DNA from: Spirochaetales bacterium
GTDB lineage: Bacteria > Spirochaetota > Spirochaetia > DSM-2461
Direction: 5' to 3'
Length of the DNA: 64,000 nt
NCBI GenBank assembly: GCA_022360655.1
Contig: JAKSCK010000255.1
Location: forward strand, 1-64,000
In this document: positions 9,744-20,400 of the stretch, one piece after another
How the letters are laid out: each line of letters opens with the position of its first letter
Position numbering within the stretch: the first letter of the stretch is position 1
Notes under the pieces: generated by a model
Databases searched by the model: none
Told to the model about the DNA's origin: nothing
The model's input: only the letters and a program-made list of their open reading frames with translations
Translations under genes and position numbers: made by a program

Positions 9744-10004
9744 CTACTTTGCGCGCTCAACGACTTCAACGAGCCGCCATCGCTTGTCCTTACTCACGGG
9801 ACGACTCTCGATGATTTTTACCGTGTCGCCTGTATGGGCGTCATTGGCTTCATCATGAGCCTTGTACTTCTTGGTACGGGTAATGTACTTCTTGTACAAC
9901 GGGTGGAGCTGACGTGTTGCCACCACGACAGTGATGGTCTTCTCCATCTTGTCGCTCACCACGGTCCCCGTGAAGGTTTTCTTTCCGCTTTTCTTCGCTT
10001 CCAT
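9744..10004 (-). CDS. rpsQ: 30S ribosomal protein S17
   Basis: S17, 86 residues, OB-fold primary 16S rRNA binder. [20 protein letters not shown] and the [20 protein letters not shown] signature (the S17 motif G-D-x-[LIV]-x-[LIVA]-x-[QEK]-x-[RK]-P-[LIV]-S) are visible. Three nt separate it from rpmC. Confidence 0.98.
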   Translation of the reverse strand: MEAKKSGKKTFTGTVVSDKMEKTITVVVATRQLHPLYKKYITRTKKYKAHDEANDAHTGDTVKIIESRPVSKDKRWRLVEVVERAK

Positions 10005-10007
10005 ACC

Positions 10008-10208
10008 TTACGCCTTCCGGATCCCGGTCTCGTGTTCCTGGATCATGGTGTTGAGTCGTGCAATCTGACGGCGAAGATTTCTCTTCTCCATTGGATTCTC
10101 CACGTGTCCCATCACCATCTCGAACCTCAAATCCCTCATCTTACCGACAAGCTCAGTGCGCTTGGCAACCAGCTCATCGAGGGTTAAATCGTTGAAGGTT
10201 TGCTTCAT
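10008..10208 (-). CDS. rpmC: 50S ribosomal protein L29
   Basis: L29, 66 residues, a two-helix protein near the polypeptide exit tunnel where trigger factor and SRP dock. It shows LDELVAKRTELVGKMRDLRF and the signature KRNLRRQIARLNTM. It lies 6 nt after rplP. Confidence 0.96.
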   Translation of the reverse strand: MKQTFNDLTLDELVAKRTELVGKMRDLRFEMVMGHVENPMEKRNLRRQIARLNTMIQEHETGIRKA

Positions 10209-10214
10209 GACTTC

Positions 10215-10640
10215 CTACCCCGCGTGGTGCCGAACCACGAACTTTGTCTTGATCGGCAACTTATTGCCGGCCAATTCCATGGCTCGCTGAGCCAGTTCGG
10301 TATCAACGCCAGCGATTTCAAACATCACGGTACCAGGTTTAACAGCAGCAACCCATTTCTCGGGGCTACCTTTACCTTTTCCCATGCGGGTTTCAGCAGG
10401 TTTCTTGGTGTATGGGATATCGGGGAAAATCCGAATCCACACCTTACCACCACGCTTAATGTGCCGGGTCATTGCAATACGAGCTGCTTCAATCTGACGA
10501 GCTGTCAGCTGTTTGTTCTCCAAGGAGACCAAACCGAAATCACCAAAAGCCACAGTATTGCCCTTCTGAGCAACCTTGGAATTCGGGATTGCCCGACCAC
10601 GCATGACCTTTCGATGTTTAACTCTCTTCGGGCTAAGCAT
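10215..10640 (-). CDS. rplP: 50S ribosomal protein L16
   Basis: L16, 141 residues, which lines the A-site tRNA elbow. [36 protein letters not shown] and [19 protein letters not shown] are diagnostic. The start at 10640 is preferred over an in-frame one at 10664, since MLSPKR is the conserved N-terminus; it overlaps rpsC by 8 nt, implying coupled translation. Confidence 0.97.
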   Translation of the reverse strand: MLSPKRVKHRKVMRGRAIPNSKVAQKGNTVAFGDFGLVSLENKQLTARQIEAARIAMTRHIKRGGKVWIRIFPDIPYTKKPAETRMGKGKGSPEKWVAAVKPGTVMFEIAGVDTELAQRAMELAGNKLPIKTKFVVRHHAG

Positions 10641-11340
10641 CGTTGCGCCTCCCCCGGCCTTCACGGCGTCCAGAAACTAACTGGCCGGCGTCTTCTTTTT
10701 GCTCGGTTCCAAGCAGTTCACCCTTGAACACCCACACCTTAACACCAATCACACCAAAGGTGGTGATGGACTCGGCAAAACCGTAGTCAATATCAGCGCG
10801 AAGTGTATGAAGAGGAACTCGACCATCCTTCAGCTCAAGGACGCGGCTCATGTCCGCACCACCCAAACGTCCGGAGATCTTGACCTTAATGCCCTGCACA
10901 CCACCGCGCATGGCATTCTGAACTGCCATCTTCAGGGTGCGACGAAATGCCGCCCGGCTTTTGAGCTGGCGAGCAATGTTCTGGGCAATAATCTGAGCGT
11001 CAACATCGGGATTCTTGATCTCTTTGATCTTAACACTCACCTTTTTATCAGTGAGCTTCTGAAGCCTCTGTGTGACCTTCTCAATGTTGGCACCCTTGGC
11101 ACCAATGATCACACCAGGACGTGCAGTCTCGATGGTCATGGTTACCCGAGTCGGCTGACGAACAATCTCCACATTGGCGATGTCCGCACCACGCGCCTCG
11201 GGACTATCCATCAGAGCCTTCCGCAAGCGGAGGTCTTCATGGAGAGTCTTGGCGTAGTCCTTAGGACCAACGTACCACCGGGATTTCCAATCTTTGTTGA
11301 TCCCGAGACGGAACCCGTAGGGGTTAACTTTTTGTCCCAT
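10633..11340 (-). CDS. rpsC: 30S ribosomal protein S3
   Basis: S3, 235 residues, forming the mRNA entry channel with S4 and S5. [20 protein letters not shown] starts it; a KH domain ([20 protein letters not shown]) and the C-terminal motif ([19 protein letters not shown]) follow. It overlaps the end of rplV by a single base. Confidence 0.98.
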   Translation of the reverse strand: MGQKVNPYGFRLGINKDWKSRWYVGPKDYAKTLHEDLRLRKALMDSPEARGADIANVEIVRQPTRVTMTIETARPGVIIGAKGANIEKVTQRLQKLTDKKVSVKIKEIKNPDVDAQIIAQNIARQLKSRAAFRRTLKMAVQNAMRGGVQGIKVKISGRLGGADMSRVLELKDGRVPLHTLRADIDYGFAESITTFGVIGVKVWVFKGELLGTEQKEDAGQLVSGRREGRGRRNDA

Positions 11341-11696
11341 TACTTCACCGCCTTCTGGTCGAGCACGACGGAGATGTGGCTCGAACGCTTAATCTGCCGA
11401 TCCGCCCGACCGCGGCTCCGAGGCCAGATGGTCTTGCGGCTCGGTCCGCCATCAACCAGAAGCTCAGCAACGAAGAGACTTTCTTCATCGAGATTCTGAT
11501 CCTGATACATCGCGTTGGCCGCAGCGGACTGAATCACTTTCTTAAGGTAACCTGCACCCTTGTTGGGGAGGGTCTCAAGAATTGCAATTGCTTCCACGTA
11601 ACCTTTGCGGCGGACGTGGTCCGCGATGGGCCGGATTTTGGACGGAGACATGGGGAGGTTTTTGGAAACCGCCCGGAAACCTTTCTTTGCTTCCAT
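11340..11696 (-). CDS. rplV: 50S ribosomal protein L22
   Basis: L22, 118 residues. The beta-hairpin that reaches into the exit tunnel is the segment VDGGPSRKTIWPRSRGRADR. The family start KNLPMSPSKIRPIADHVRRK is clear. Mutations in this loop confer macrolide resistance in other bacteria; nothing unusual is seen here. Confidence 0.97.
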   Translation of the reverse strand: MEAKKGFRAVSKNLPMSPSKIRPIADHVRRKGYVEAIAILETLPNKGAGYLKKVIQSAAANAMYQDQNLDEESLFVAELLVDGGPSRKTIWPRSRGRADRQIKRSSHISVVLDQKAVK

Positions 11697-11704
11697 CTTC
11701 TACC

Positions 11705-11986
11705 CTACCGTCGCTTGCCCTTCTTGTCCGAGCCAGCGTGACCCCGGAATAACCGGGTGGGGGAGAACTCGCCGAGCTTATGCCCGACAAGGTTCTCTGT
11801 CACGTAGACGGGGACGAAGGTCTTGCCGTTGTAAACGGAAACAGTCAATCCAACCATTTCCGGGATGATCGTTGAGGAACGGGACCAGGTCTTAATCATA
11901 CCTTTGCCACCGTTCTTATTCTGCTCGACCACCTTCTTATACAGGCTCTTGGCCACGAAGGGCCCTTTCTTGATAGACCTGGACAT
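11705..11986 (-). CDS. rpsS: 30S ribosomal protein S19
   Basis: S19, 93 residues, in the small-subunit head with S13. [39 protein letters not shown] and [16 protein letters not shown] are the family signatures. It follows rplB after 11 nt. Confidence 0.98.
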   Translation of the reverse strand: MSRSIKKGPFVAKSLYKKVVEQNKNGGKGMIKTWSRSSTIIPEMVGLTVSVYNGKTFVPVYVTENLVGHKLGEFSPTRLFRGHAGSDKKGKRR

Positions 11987-11997
11987 CCTTCAACTCC

Positions 11998-12822
11998 CTA
12001 CTTGCGCCGTTTAACGATGAACTTGTTCGACGACTTATGCTTGTTGCGGGTCTTGCCGCCCTTAGTCGGCTTACCCCAGGGGGTCACGGGATGGCGACCA
12101 CCAGAAGTGCGGCCTTCACCACCACCGTGAGGGTGGTCAACAGGGTTCATCACCACACCACGCACCTTAGGACGTTTGCCCATCCAGCGGCTGCGGCCGG
12201 CTTTACCAATTTTGACGTTCATATGATCGCCGTTGCCCACTTCACCAATGGTTGCAATGCAGGCCTTGTGGACCATGCGCATTTCGCCAGAGGAAAGCTT
12301 CAAAGTGACGTAATCGCCCTCTTTAGCCTGAATCTGAGCACTAGTACCAGCAGAACGAATCAGCTGAGCACCTTTACCTTTGGTGAGCTCCACGGCGTGA
12401 ACGATTCGCCCCACAGGAATGGCTTCCAGAGGAAGACAGTTACCCAACTCAATGGGTGCCTGAGGACCGCTCACAATGGTTGCTCCAATCTCAAGGCCCT
12501 TGGGGCAGAGAATGTAGCGTTTTTCACCATCGGCATAATGAATCAAGGCAATGTTGGCACTGCGGTTGGGATCGTACTCGACAAAAGCAACTTTCCCGGG
12601 AATACCGAATTTGTTCCGTTTGAAGTCAATGACCCGGTACTTCCGCTTATGACCACCACCGCGGCGGCGAACACTGATCCGTCCACCGGCTCCGCGTCCA
12701 GCCTTGGACGCCTTACCACCGGAGAGTGACTTCTCCGGACGCTTCTTGGAGAGCTCGCTATTATCGAGACTCTGGCGGAAGCGCTGGGAGGGAGTCGTCG
12801 GATTATAGGTTTTCATACCCAT
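11998..12822 (-). CDS. rplB: 50S ribosomal protein L2
   Basis: L2, 274 residues, needed for subunit association and close to the peptidyl-transferase centre. The [20 protein letters not shown] stretch carries the functionally important histidine of the HPHGGGEGR motif. GAGGG lies 9-10 nt before the ATG at 12822; a second ATG two codons later is an alternative. A basic C-terminus ([17 protein letters not shown]) is typical. Confidence 0.98.
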   Translation of the reverse strand: MGMKTYNPTTPSQRFRQSLDNSELSKKRPEKSLSGGKASKAGRGAGGRISVRRRGGGHKRKYRVIDFKRNKFGIPGKVAFVEYDPNRSANIALIHYADGEKRYILCPKGLEIGATIVSGPQAPIELGNCLPLEAIPVGRIVHAVELTKGKGAQLIRSAGTSAQIQAKEGDYVTLKLSSGEMRMVHKACIATIGEVGNGDHMNVKIGKAGRSRWMGKRPKVRGVVMNPVDHPHGGGEGRTSGGRHPVTPWGKPTKGGKTRNKHKSSNKFIVKRRK

Positions 12823-12841
12823 TGTTCTTTACCCTCTCGAC

Positions 12842-13156
12842 TTAAGCGCCTTCGAAAGCGTCGATGCTCTGCCCTTTTTCAAGGGTGACCATCGCCTTCT
12901 TCCAGGCAGCCGTGCGACCGAGGCCGCGTCGAAAACTGTTCTTGGAGATGGCCCGGTTGTGCCGAACCTTTCCACGAACGTTGATAATCCGGCAGCCGAC
13001 GGGCCGGACTTTGAACAGGTCGCTCACCGCGCGCATCACCATAATCTTATTGGCCTTTTTGGAGACCTTAAAGACGTAGGTTTTGCCCTCGCCCTCACGA
13101 AGGAGGTTTGTTTTCTCGGTGAGGACCGGCTCGATGATGATTTCGTTCGAGTCCAT
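12842..13156 (-). CDS. rplW: 50S ribosomal protein L23
   Basis: L23, 104 residues, the exit-tunnel protein that docks trigger factor and SRP. IIIEPVLTEKTNLLREGEGK and YVFKVSKKANKIMVMRAV are typical; the tunnel-loop segment is RIINVRGKVRHNR. It starts 2 nt after rplD. Confidence 0.96.
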   Translation of the reverse strand: MDSNEIIIEPVLTEKTNLLREGEGKTYVFKVSKKANKIMVMRAVSDLFKVRPVGCRIINVRGKVRHNRAISKNSFRRGLGRTAAWKKAMVTLEKGQSIDAFEGA

Positions 13157-13158
13157 TC

Positions 13159-13785
13159 CTAGCTCCCGTAGAATTCGCCGAGCTTCGTTGCAGCGCCCTC
13201 AAGAACGAGAATGTTCTTCCCGTAGTAGAGGTCATGTGCTCGAAGCCGATTGTATGTGAGGAACCGCAGATCCTTAACGTTTCCGCCAGCCCGCTTGATC
13301 ATGTTGTCATCCTCACCAAGGATCACAATTGTGCGGCCCTCATTGGGGAAGTTTTTCAGGATCGCTGTCAAATCACGGGTTTTCCCAGTTTCAACAGTGA
13401 AATCCTCAATCACGCGGAAGGTTGCATCATCAGCAGCCTTAAGGCTCAAGATGCTCTTCATTGCAAGCCGCTTGACTTTCTTCGGAATGCTGTAGGAATA
13501 GTCCCGGGGCTGAGGTCCGAAAACCACACCACCACCGCGCCACAGAGGGCTCTTCCGGCGACCAGCTCGAGCACGACCTGTGCCCTTCTGTCGCCATGGT
13601 TTAGCGGTAGAACCCTTCACCTCACGACGAGTTTTGGCTTTGGCTGTCCCCTGGCGCATATTGGCCAGTTCGTTGCGAATTGCATGCCAAATAGAACCTT
13701 CACTCACCTCACGAGCGAAAACAGCGTCAGCGAGGGAGATGGTCCGCAGCTCTTTGCCGTCTTTTGAGTAGACCTTCTTGTCCAT
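13159..13785 (-). CDS. rplD: 50S ribosomal protein L4
   Basis: L4, 208 residues. The tunnel-lining loop KPWRQKGTGRARAGRRKSPL and the flanking GGGVVFGPQPRDYSYSIPKK identify it. In E. coli L4 represses the S10 operon by acting on its leader; the equivalent leader here would be the structured region upstream of tuf or the tuf-rpsJ hairpin, but no site can be assigned by eye. Confidence 0.98.
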   Translation of the reverse strand: MDKKVYSKDGKELRTISLADAVFAREVSEGSIWHAIRNELANMRQGTAKAKTRREVKGSTAKPWRQKGTGRARAGRRKSPLWRGGGVVFGPQPRDYSYSIPKKVKRLAMKSILSLKAADDATFRVIEDFTVETGKTRDLTAILKNFPNEGRTIVILGEDDNMIKRAGGNVKDLRFLTYNRLRAHDLYYGKNILVLEGAATKLGEFYGS

Positions 13786-13796
13786 TATCCTCTCCC

Positions 13797-14420
13797 CTAC
13801 TTCCGCTTCTTGGCCTGGCGGACAATCACCACGCTGTCACGACTGCCAGGAACGGCACCCTTGACGAGCATGACGTTCTTTTCCTGATCGATCTTAACAA
13901 CCTTCAGGTTCTGAACTGTGCTCCGCTCTCCACCCATTCGGCCAGCCATCTTGGTGCCCTTAATCACTTTGGAAGGCCATGCAGCCATACCGGTAGAACC
14001 GTTGGCACGATGGAACTTCGAACCGTGAGTGGCCCGACCGCCGCCGAAGTTATGGCGCTTCATGACACCCTGATAGCCTTTACCTTTTGAGGTACCGATG
14101 ACATCAACGAATCTATTGTCGCTGAAAATCTCCAGGCCAAGGGAATCGCCTACCGCGCATTCTTTACTGAAATCGCGGAACTCAACGATATGTTTCTTTG
14201 GGGTGACACCATCTTTGAACTGGCCAGTCACAGGCTTATTCACCCGAGCTGCCTTAGCGTCCAATGCACCCAACACAACAGCACTATAACCGTTGCTCTC
14301 CTCATTCCGCTGATCAATCACCACATTCGGGGCGATTTCGATCACGGTCACGGGAGTCAGGGTACCGTCTTCATCAAAGACTTGGGTCATCCCCACTTTC
14401 TTTCCGATCAATCCGATCAT
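13797..14420 (-). CDS. rplC: 50S ribosomal protein L3
   Basis: L3, 207 residues. [20 protein letters not shown] at the start and [20 protein letters not shown], the loop that reaches the peptidyl-transferase centre, are diagnostic. The bacterial L3 glutamine-methylation site context is replaced by the short [12 protein letters not shown] stretch. Confidence 0.97.
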   Translation of the reverse strand: MIGLIGKKVGMTQVFDEDGTLTPVTVIEIAPNVVIDQRNEESNGYSAVVLGALDAKAARVNKPVTGQFKDGVTPKKHIVEFRDFSKECAVGDSLGLEIFSDNRFVDVIGTSKGKGYQGVMKRHNFGGGRATHGSKFHRANGSTGMAAWPSKVIKGTKMAGRMGGERSTVQNLKVVKIDQEKNVMLVKGAVPGSRDSVVIVRQAKKRK

Positions 14421-14443
14421 GTTATTGCTCCGTTCCCAGAAAC

Positions 14444-14746
14444 CTACTGCTTGATCTCGACATCGACACCAGCGGGAAGCTCGAGCTTCATGAGTGCGTC
14501 CATGACGGCGGAGGTAGGCTCAAGGATATCGATCAACCTCTTGTGCGTGCGCATTTCAAACTGCTCGCGGGACTTCTTGTTGACGAAGGGGGACTTGAGA
14601 ACAGTGTACTTGTTGATCTTGGTAGGCAGTGGGACAGGGCCAGAAACTTTTGTACCCTGCTTTTGCACAGTATCCACAATGGCCCGCGCGCTCTGCTCGA
14701 TCAATTCTACGTCAAAGCCTCTGAGCCGTACGCGAATTTTCTCCAT
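14444..14746 (-). CDS. rpsJ: 30S ribosomal protein S10 (NusE)
   Basis: S10, 100 residues, in the small-subunit head; as NusE it also links NusG and RNA polymerase to the ribosome. [20 protein letters not shown] and [20 protein letters not shown] are diagnostic. The ATG at 14746 with an AGGAG-type site is used rather than an upstream in-frame start at 14806 that would cover the tuf-rpsJ hairpin. Confidence 0.98.
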   Translation of the reverse strand: MEKIRVRLRGFDVELIEQSARAIVDTVQKQGTKVSGPVPLPTKINKYTVLKSPFVNKKSREQFEMRTHKRLIDILEPTSAVMDALMKLELPAGVDVEIKQ

Positions 14747-14769
14747 TGTCCTTGCTCCTCTATAAGCGA

Positions 14770-14813
14770 CCCCACCACCCTTATGGGCGGCGGGGCCCAC
14801 GCTCACTCAGCGT
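14770..14813 (-). terminator. Tandem hairpins between tuf and rpsJ
   Basis: Two stems lie in the 74-nt gap: ACGCT/AGCGT (14799-14813) and an 11-bp stem (14770-14780 with 14785-14795, loop of 4). The two A-C mismatches that the larger stem shows on the plus strand become G-U pairs in the minus-strand transcript, which supports folding as RNA of this strand. The stem ends GGGGTCGCTTATA, resembling the tails of other hairpins in the window. It may attenuate between the abundant tuf message and the S10 genes. Confidence 0.55.
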
Positions 14814-14820
14814 TCGGGGA

Positions 14821-16008
14821 TTACTCGATGACCTCGGTCACCTGACCGGAAGCGACGGTACGACCGCCTTCCCGGATGGCGAACCGGAGACCGGGATCCA
14901 TAGCGATAGCATGGATCAGCTCAACGGTAATCGCGGTGTTGTCCCCAGGCATCACCATCTGCTTGTCCTCAGGAAGGGTCACAGTACCGGTAATGTCAGT
15001 GGTCCGGAAGTAGAACTGAGGGCGGTAACCAGTGAAGAAGGGGTTATGTCGACCACCCTCTTCTTTGGTCAATGCGTACACAGCAGCACCGAACTTCTTG
15101 TGGGGACTAATGGAACCGGGCTTAGCCAGAACCTGACCACGCTCAACAGCTTTCTTGTCAATACCACGAAGAAGGGCACCGATGTTATCACCGGCCTGAC
15201 CTTCATCAAGAAGCTTGTTGAACATCTCAACACCAGTACAGGTGGTTTTCTGAGTTTCTTTAACACCAACGATTTCAATCTCATCGCCAACGTGAAGAAC
15301 ACCACCCTCAATACGACCGGTTACAACCGTACCACGACCGGAGATGGAGAAGACGTCCTCGATGGGCATCAAGAAGTCTTTATCCACAGCCCGCTCAGGG
15401 ATGGGGAAGTAGCTGTCCATCGCATCAAGAAGCTCCTGAATAGAAGCAGTCTTCTCAGCATCATCAATGTTGGACATGGCTTCAAAGGCAGAACCTTTGA
15501 TGATGGGGGTGTCGTCACCGGGGAACTGGTATTCATCGAGAAGCTCTCGGACTTCCATTTCCACCAAGTCGGTGAGTTCAGGATCAGCAAGATCCATTTT
15601 GTTCATGAAAACAATCAACTTGGGAACGCCAACCTGGCGAGCAAGAAGGATGTGCTCACGAGTCTGGGGCTCAGGACCGGAGTCTGCAGCCACCAAAAGC
15701 ACAGCACCGTCCATCTGGGCAGCACCAGTGATCATGTTCTTGATGTAGTCAGCATGTCCGGGGCAGTCAACGTGTGCATAGTGACGACCATCGGTTTCAT
15801 ACTCAACGTGACGAGTGTTAATGGTAATACCACGCTCTTTTTCTTCAGGAGCGTTGTCAATGTCCTCATAGCTCATCACTTTACCGCCCATTTTGGCAGC
15901 GCTGTACATAGTGATGGCAGCGGTCAGAGTTGTCTTACCATGGTCGACGTGGCCGATTGTACCGACATTGATATGCGGTTTCGTCCTCTCGAATTTCTCC
16001 TTAGCCAT
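14821..16008 (-). CDS. tuf: Translation elongation factor Tu
   Basis: EF-Tu, 395 residues, the GTPase that delivers aminoacyl-tRNA to the ribosome. G1 [10 protein letters not shown], switch [15 protein letters not shown]4 NKMD and G5 GSAFE motifs are all present, then domains 2 and 3 ending [11 protein letters not shown] strong TAGGAGG site lies 6 nt before the ATG. Only one tuf is in the window and no fusA accompanies it; it leads the rpsJ-rplQ gene run and has its own promoter after rpsG. Confidence 0.99.
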   Translation of the reverse strand: MAKEKFERTKPHINVGTIGHVDHGKTTLTAAITMYSAAKMGGKVMSYEDIDNAPEEKERGITINTRHVEYETDGRHYAHVDCPGHADYIKNMITGAAQMDGAVLLVAADSGPEPQTREHILLARQVGVPKLIVFMNKMDLADPELTDLVEMEVRELLDEYQFPGDDTPIIKGSAFEAMSNIDDAEKTASIQELLDAMDSYFPIPERAVDKDFLMPIEDVFSISGRGTVVTGRIEGGVLHVGDEIEIVGVKETQKTTCTGVEMFNKLLDEGQAGDNIGALLRGIDKKAVERGQVLAKPGSISPHKKFGAAVYALTKEEGGRHNPFFTGYRPQFYFRTTDITGTVTLPEDKQMVMPGDNTAITVELIHAIAMDPGLRFAIREGGRTVASGQVTEVIE

Positions 16009-16459
16009 GAAATCCTCCTACGGCTACACGGAAAATAGTTCACGCCTTCCTCAACGAAAGACGCCTACACTGCATGACGGCACGGTGACCGATGGCACTA
16101 GCCTAAAGCCAATACCGTCTCAACAGCTCAATGTATAAAGAAGGTTCCGCAGAACACGGAGTACAGACAGGCGCAATACGCAAGCCAAGACCGACTACGC
16201 ATCGCAAAAGAAGAAGATCACCGCTGATTGAGCATTCTTTCGCCTAGGATTCAAAGAACCCCGGTTCGTCCAAAAGTCATCATCCGGAAAGATCATCCTC
16301 GCCTGAAAGCGGCCCATCCAACTTAAAGAAAGAAGGGCATTCCGCGAGGGAACCCAGCTTCAGAGTCAACGACTCAGGAAGCTTCGTCGCCCAATCGCAT
16401 CCAAGATACCATTGGGCCATCGGCGTGATCCTATTCGGAATTCACGCCAAGGTCAATAA
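16009..16459 (-). promoter_or_regulatory. 450-nt structured gap upstream of tuf (leader)
   Basis: No protein-coding frame of any length is convincing here. The minus strand holds a run of stem-loops: GGCGTGA/TCACGCC (16422-16448), GCCCAAT/ATTGGGC (16389-16417), and a two-part stem AGCTTC-GAGTC/GACTC-GAAGCT (16356-16383), then a small GAAC/GTTC hairpin (16255-16267). An isolated TATACA that could be a -10 box (16132-16137) has no good -35. If the promoter at 16428-16456 is used, the tuf message has about 410 nt of leader. Confidence 0.6.
16428..16456 (-). promoter_or_regulatory. Sigma-70-type promoter for tuf
   Basis: On the minus strand TTGACC (16451-16456) is followed after exactly 17 nt by TAGGAT (16428-16433). 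The -35 begins only 4 nt beyond the rpsG stop codon. The GGCGTGA/TCACGCC inverted repeat covers the spacer and touches the -10 box. Confidence 0.55.
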
Positions 16460-16930
16460 CTACCACTTATAGTTACTAAAAGCTTTATTGGCTTCTGCCA
16501 TTCGATGAGTATCTTCCTTCTTCTTGAAGGCAACACCCGTCGAATTAAATGCATCAAGAAGTTCAGCGCCGAGCTTCTCACTCATACTCCGACCGCTTCG
16601 GCCACGAGCAGCAGCGATAATCCAGCGCATAGCCAATGCTTCCCGACGAGTCTCACGGACTTCAACGGGCACCTGATAAGTAGAACCACCAACACGGCGG
16701 GATTTTACTTCCACCATAGGCTTCACGTTATCAACAGCCTTCAAGAACACTTCCAGTGGTTCCTTGCCAGACTTCGAGGCCACAAGTTCCAGGGCCCCAT
16801 AAACATTGCTATAACTGGTTGACTTCTTTCCCTGAATCATCATCCGATTCACAAATTTAGCAACAACTTTGCTTCCAAATTTTGGATCTGGATCAATGTG
16901 ACGGACAGGGGTTTCTCTTCTTCTTGACAT
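16460..16930 (-). CDS. rpsG: 30S ribosomal protein S7
   Basis: S7, 156 residues, nucleates the 16S 3' domain and contacts E-site tRNA. It starts [20 protein letters not shown] and contains [20 protein letters not shown], the family signature. It follows rpsL after 8 nt. The usual next gene, fusA, is missing; tuf follows directly after a long leader. Confidence 0.98.
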   Translation of the reverse strand: MSRRRETPVRHIDPDPKFGSKVVAKFVNRMMIQGKKSTSYSNVYGALELVASKSGKEPLEVFLKAVDNVKPMVEVKSRRVGGSTYQVPVEVRETRREALAMRWIIAAARGRSGRSMSEKLGAELLDAFNSTGVAFKKKEDTHRMAEANKAFSNYKW

Positions 16931-16938
16931 GACTTATC

Positions 16939-17313
16939 CTACGCCTTCGGTTTCTTTGTACCGTATTTGGATCGAGCCTGCTTGCGCCCGTCAACACCCA
17001 GCGTATCTTTTGTTCCCCGCACCACATGGTAGCGCACACCGGGAAGATCCTTCACACGTCCACCGCGAATACACACAACGGAGTGCTCCTGAAGGTTATG
17101 ACCAACGCCAGGAATGTAAGCGGTCACTTCAATACCATTAGACAGGCGAACACGAGCCACCTTCCGCAATGCAGAATTTGGCTTCTTGGGCGTGATGGTC
17201 ATCACGCGAGTGCAAACACCCCGCTTCTGGGGGCAGGAATCGAGAGCTGGGGAGTTGGTCTTCTTAATGGAAGACTTGCGCCCCTTTCTCACTAACTGAT
17301 TAATCGTCGGCAT
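16939..17313 (-). CDS. rpsL: 30S ribosomal protein S12
   Basis: S12, 124 residues, at the decoding centre. The [11 protein letters not shown] segment retains the lysine equivalent to K43, and [12 protein letters not shown] the region around K88, the positions whose mutation gives streptomycin resistance; both look wild type. The C-terminal [14 protein letters not shown] is standard. It is the first gene after its own promoter at 17,407-17,435. Confidence 0.98.
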   Translation of the reverse strand: MPTINQLVRKGRKSSIKKTNSPALDSCPQKRGVCTRVMTITPKKPNSALRKVARVRLSNGIEVTAYIPGVGHNLQEHSVVCIRGGRVKDLPGVRYHVVRGTKDTLGVDGRKQARSKYGTKKPKA

Positions 17314-17406
17314 TTATGCGTCAACTCCTCTTAGTGCCTGGTCGGTTACCCTGTAACCCGCCGGACGCACAAATCCGGCGATTGCTCAAGTCCCCGAAGC
17401 ACGGAG

Positions 17407-17445
17407 ATCTTAGCGGTTTGACAACCGAAGGTCAAGACCTTCGGT
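17407..17445 (-). promoter_or_regulatory. rpsL promoter with palindrome over the -35 box
   Basis: TTGACC (17430-17435), a 17-nt spacer and TAAGAT (17407-17412) form a good sigma-70 promoter on the minus strand. A perfect inverted repeat ACCGAAGGTC-aa-GACCTTCGGT (17424-17445) contains the -35 box, so it could be an operator or, if read through from rpoC, a second hairpin. Confidence 0.65.
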
Positions 17446-17450
17446 CGACA

Positions 17451-17477
17451 CTCAAAAAGCGGGCGCAACGCACCCGC
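17451..17477 (-). terminator. Rho-independent terminator after rpoC
   Basis: An 8-bp GC-rich stem (AGCGGGTG with CGCCCGCT) with a short loop is followed by five U residues on the minus strand, within 40 nt of the rpoC stop. It separates the rpoBC unit from rpsLG. Confidence 0.8.
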
Positions 17478-17485
17478 TCAATGTT

Positions 17486-20400
17486 CTACTTATCCTCGGC
17501 AACAACCTTCCGATTGTTTTCGGGGAATTCTTTTTCGGCGGAATCTTCAGAAAGCAATTCAGCCTCACGGCGTCGTTGCTCAAGAATATTCGCCACATGG
17601 GCATCCAGGTCCTCAGTATCCTCTGTAAAGAGTTTGAGTTCCCGGTATTTTTTCATTCCGGTACCGGCAGGAATCACATGACCAATGACCACGTTCTCCT
17701 TCAAGCCCCGAAGATGATCTTTATCCCCCGCAATTGCTGCGTTTGTCAGGACTCGGGTGGTTTCCTGGAAACTTGCCGCAGAAATCCAGCTATCAATATT
17801 CAAGCTGGCCCGGGTAATTCCCAACAGAAGCGGTTTAGCAACAGCAGGCTGTCCACCTTCCCGAACCACTTTATCATTCTGGGTTCGGAACTGGTATTTA
17901 TCCACCTGCTGACCAAAGATGAAACTTGTGTCACCCACGTCCACAATTTCCACTTTCCGCATCATCTGCCGAATGATCACACCAATGTGCTTATCATTGA
18001 TGTTTACACCCTGCATGCGGTAAACCTCTTGCACCTCATCCACAAGGAATTGCTGCAGAGCATTTTCACCCTGGATTTCCAAAACATCATGGGGATCTTT
18101 TGGACCATCACAAAGAGGTTCAGCGGCATCAACGGGGTCACCATTCCGCACCAGTAGATGCCGTCCCATGGGAACCAAGTGCTTCAGGCTGTTTCCATAA
18201 GGATCATTTACAGTAACAACCCGCTTACCCTTTGTGATTCCTTCAAACTCTACCGTTCCACCAATACGGGCAAGAATAGCAGAGTCTTTGGGACGACGAG
18301 CCTCAAAGAGCTCACCAACTCGGGGAAGACCACCGGTGATGTCTTGGGTTTTCTGAGACTCTTTGAGCATCTTAGCCAGAGTCTGACCGGCTTTCACCTT
18401 GGTGCCATCATCCACGTTGAGGTAGGAATTCTCAGGAAGATAGTAATCCTGAAGAACATCACCACCATCACTCACAATGGAAATTCGAGGCTGAAGAGTA
18501 TCAGCGGAGGAATCCATGATCTTCTTCTCAATATTTCCTGTGTCTTCGTTAATTTCTTCCCGAAGAGTGGTACCAAGAATGATGTCCTCAAATTTAACGG
18601 AACCATCAACCTCAGCAATAATGGGCTCACTAAAGGGGTCAAACACAGCCAAAGATTCATCAGCCGCCGCTTGCTGTCCAGGCTTTACCAGAACAGTGGA
18701 ACCATTCCGAATCTCAACCTTTTCATCCTGAGCCACAAGAAGCAAGGTCTCTCCAGACACAACCACAAAAGCATTTTCTTCTGCAGTCACAGTCTGTCCC
18801 TTCCGCTTCAGAACAGGTTCTCCCTTAATGACCTTATCGCCATCAGCAGGAATCACCTCATCTCCCTTCTGAACATCAATTTCAGCAAGGATTCGAGCAA
18901 CGGTCAGGAAGCCTTTACGAGTAAACAGGGAATTCCCATCGGGCAAAGAAACGGATGTTCCCGTGACATTACGAACCAAGAGGGCGTAATGCTTGGCAAC
19001 ACGATTTTCTTCAGCCACAGTGCTCGCCGTACCACCAACATGGAAGGTACGCATGGTCAGCTGTGTACCAGGCTGACCAATGGACTGTGCGGCAATGATA
19101 CCCACAGCTTCACCAATATCGGCGGGTCTGTGATTGGCCAGGTTTCGGCCATAACACTTCATACAAACTCCGTGCTGAGCCTCACAGGTCAACACTGTTC
19201 GCACGCGAACACGCTCAATACCAAGATCCTCAATTTCCTTCGCAATCTCATCGGTGATTTCCTGGTTCACATCAACCAAGATCTCACCAGTAATGGGATG
19301 CTTCACACGTTCAAGAGTAAAGCGACCCATGATGCGGTCAGAAAGGGACTCAACGATTTCCTCGCCGTCTTTGAGGGCTGCAATATCAATACCATTGATG
19401 GTGCCACAGTCATCCATGTTCACCACCACATCCTGGGCAATGTCCACAAGACGTCGTGTGAGATAACCAGCATCGGCCGTTTTCAATGCCGTATCAGCCA
19501 ATCCCTTACGAGCACCATTGGTAGAAATGAAGAACTCAATTACGGAAAGTCCTTCCTTAAAGTTTGAACGAATTGGAAGCTCAATGATGTCACCGGAAGG
19601 CTTTGCCATCAAACCACGCATACCAGCAAGCTGACGAATCTGGTTCCGAGAACCACGAGCCCCGGAGTCGGCCATCATATAGACGTTATTGAATCCGTCC
19701 TGATCCGCCTTAAGGTGATCCATCATCACATTGGCCAGTTCTTCGTTGGTTTTACCCCAAACCTCAACAACGCGGTTATAGCGTTCATCTGCTGTGATGT
19801 GACCATCACGGTACTGAGTCTGGATTTTATCCACTTCGCTGTTCGCGTCGGTAATGAGGACTTTTTTCTCATCTGGAATGAGAATGTCGTCCATACCAAT
19901 GGTGGAACCCAGCTTGGTGGCATACTCAAATCCAATGTCTTTGAGTGTATCCAACAATCGAACAGTCACATGATTACCATGTTCCTTAAAGGAACGCATG
20001 ACCAAGTTTCGAATGCTCTTATCACTGAGTGTCTCATTGACAAAATGCATCTCTTGAGGCAACCGATCGTTGAAAACAACTCGACCAGGCGTGGTTTCAA
20101 GCCACTCACCATCAATGTTCACTTTGATGGGCGCATTCCAAGAGACCGCATAGTTTTCAACGGCCATCATTACCTCTTCCCGAGAAGAGTAATAATGTCC
20201 ATCGCCCTTATCTCCAGGTCGATCTTTTGTCAGGGTGTAAAGCCCTAAAACCATGTCCTGAGAGGGGAAAACAACAGGTTGACCATTAGCAGGGTTCAAC
20301 AAGTTTGTATCAGCCAACATCAGGGTCCAACACTCAATTTGTGCTGCCTGAGTCAGTGGTACATGGACAGCCATCTGGTCACCGTCAAAGTCTGCATTGT

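Noticed and set aside
14746-16038. A 430-residue open frame on the plus strand opposite tuf
   Set aside because: It is the mirror of the highly conserved EF-Tu gene; codon bias of the real gene keeps the opposite frame open. No ribosome-binding site or family resemblance.
16009-16459. A missed fusA or other coding gene between rpsG and tuf
   Set aside because: No frame on either strand is long enough or resembles EF-G; stops are frequent in all minus-strand frames.
18158-19567. A 469-residue open frame on the plus strand inside rpoC
   Set aside because: Antisense shadow of rpoC with no recognisable domain or start signal.
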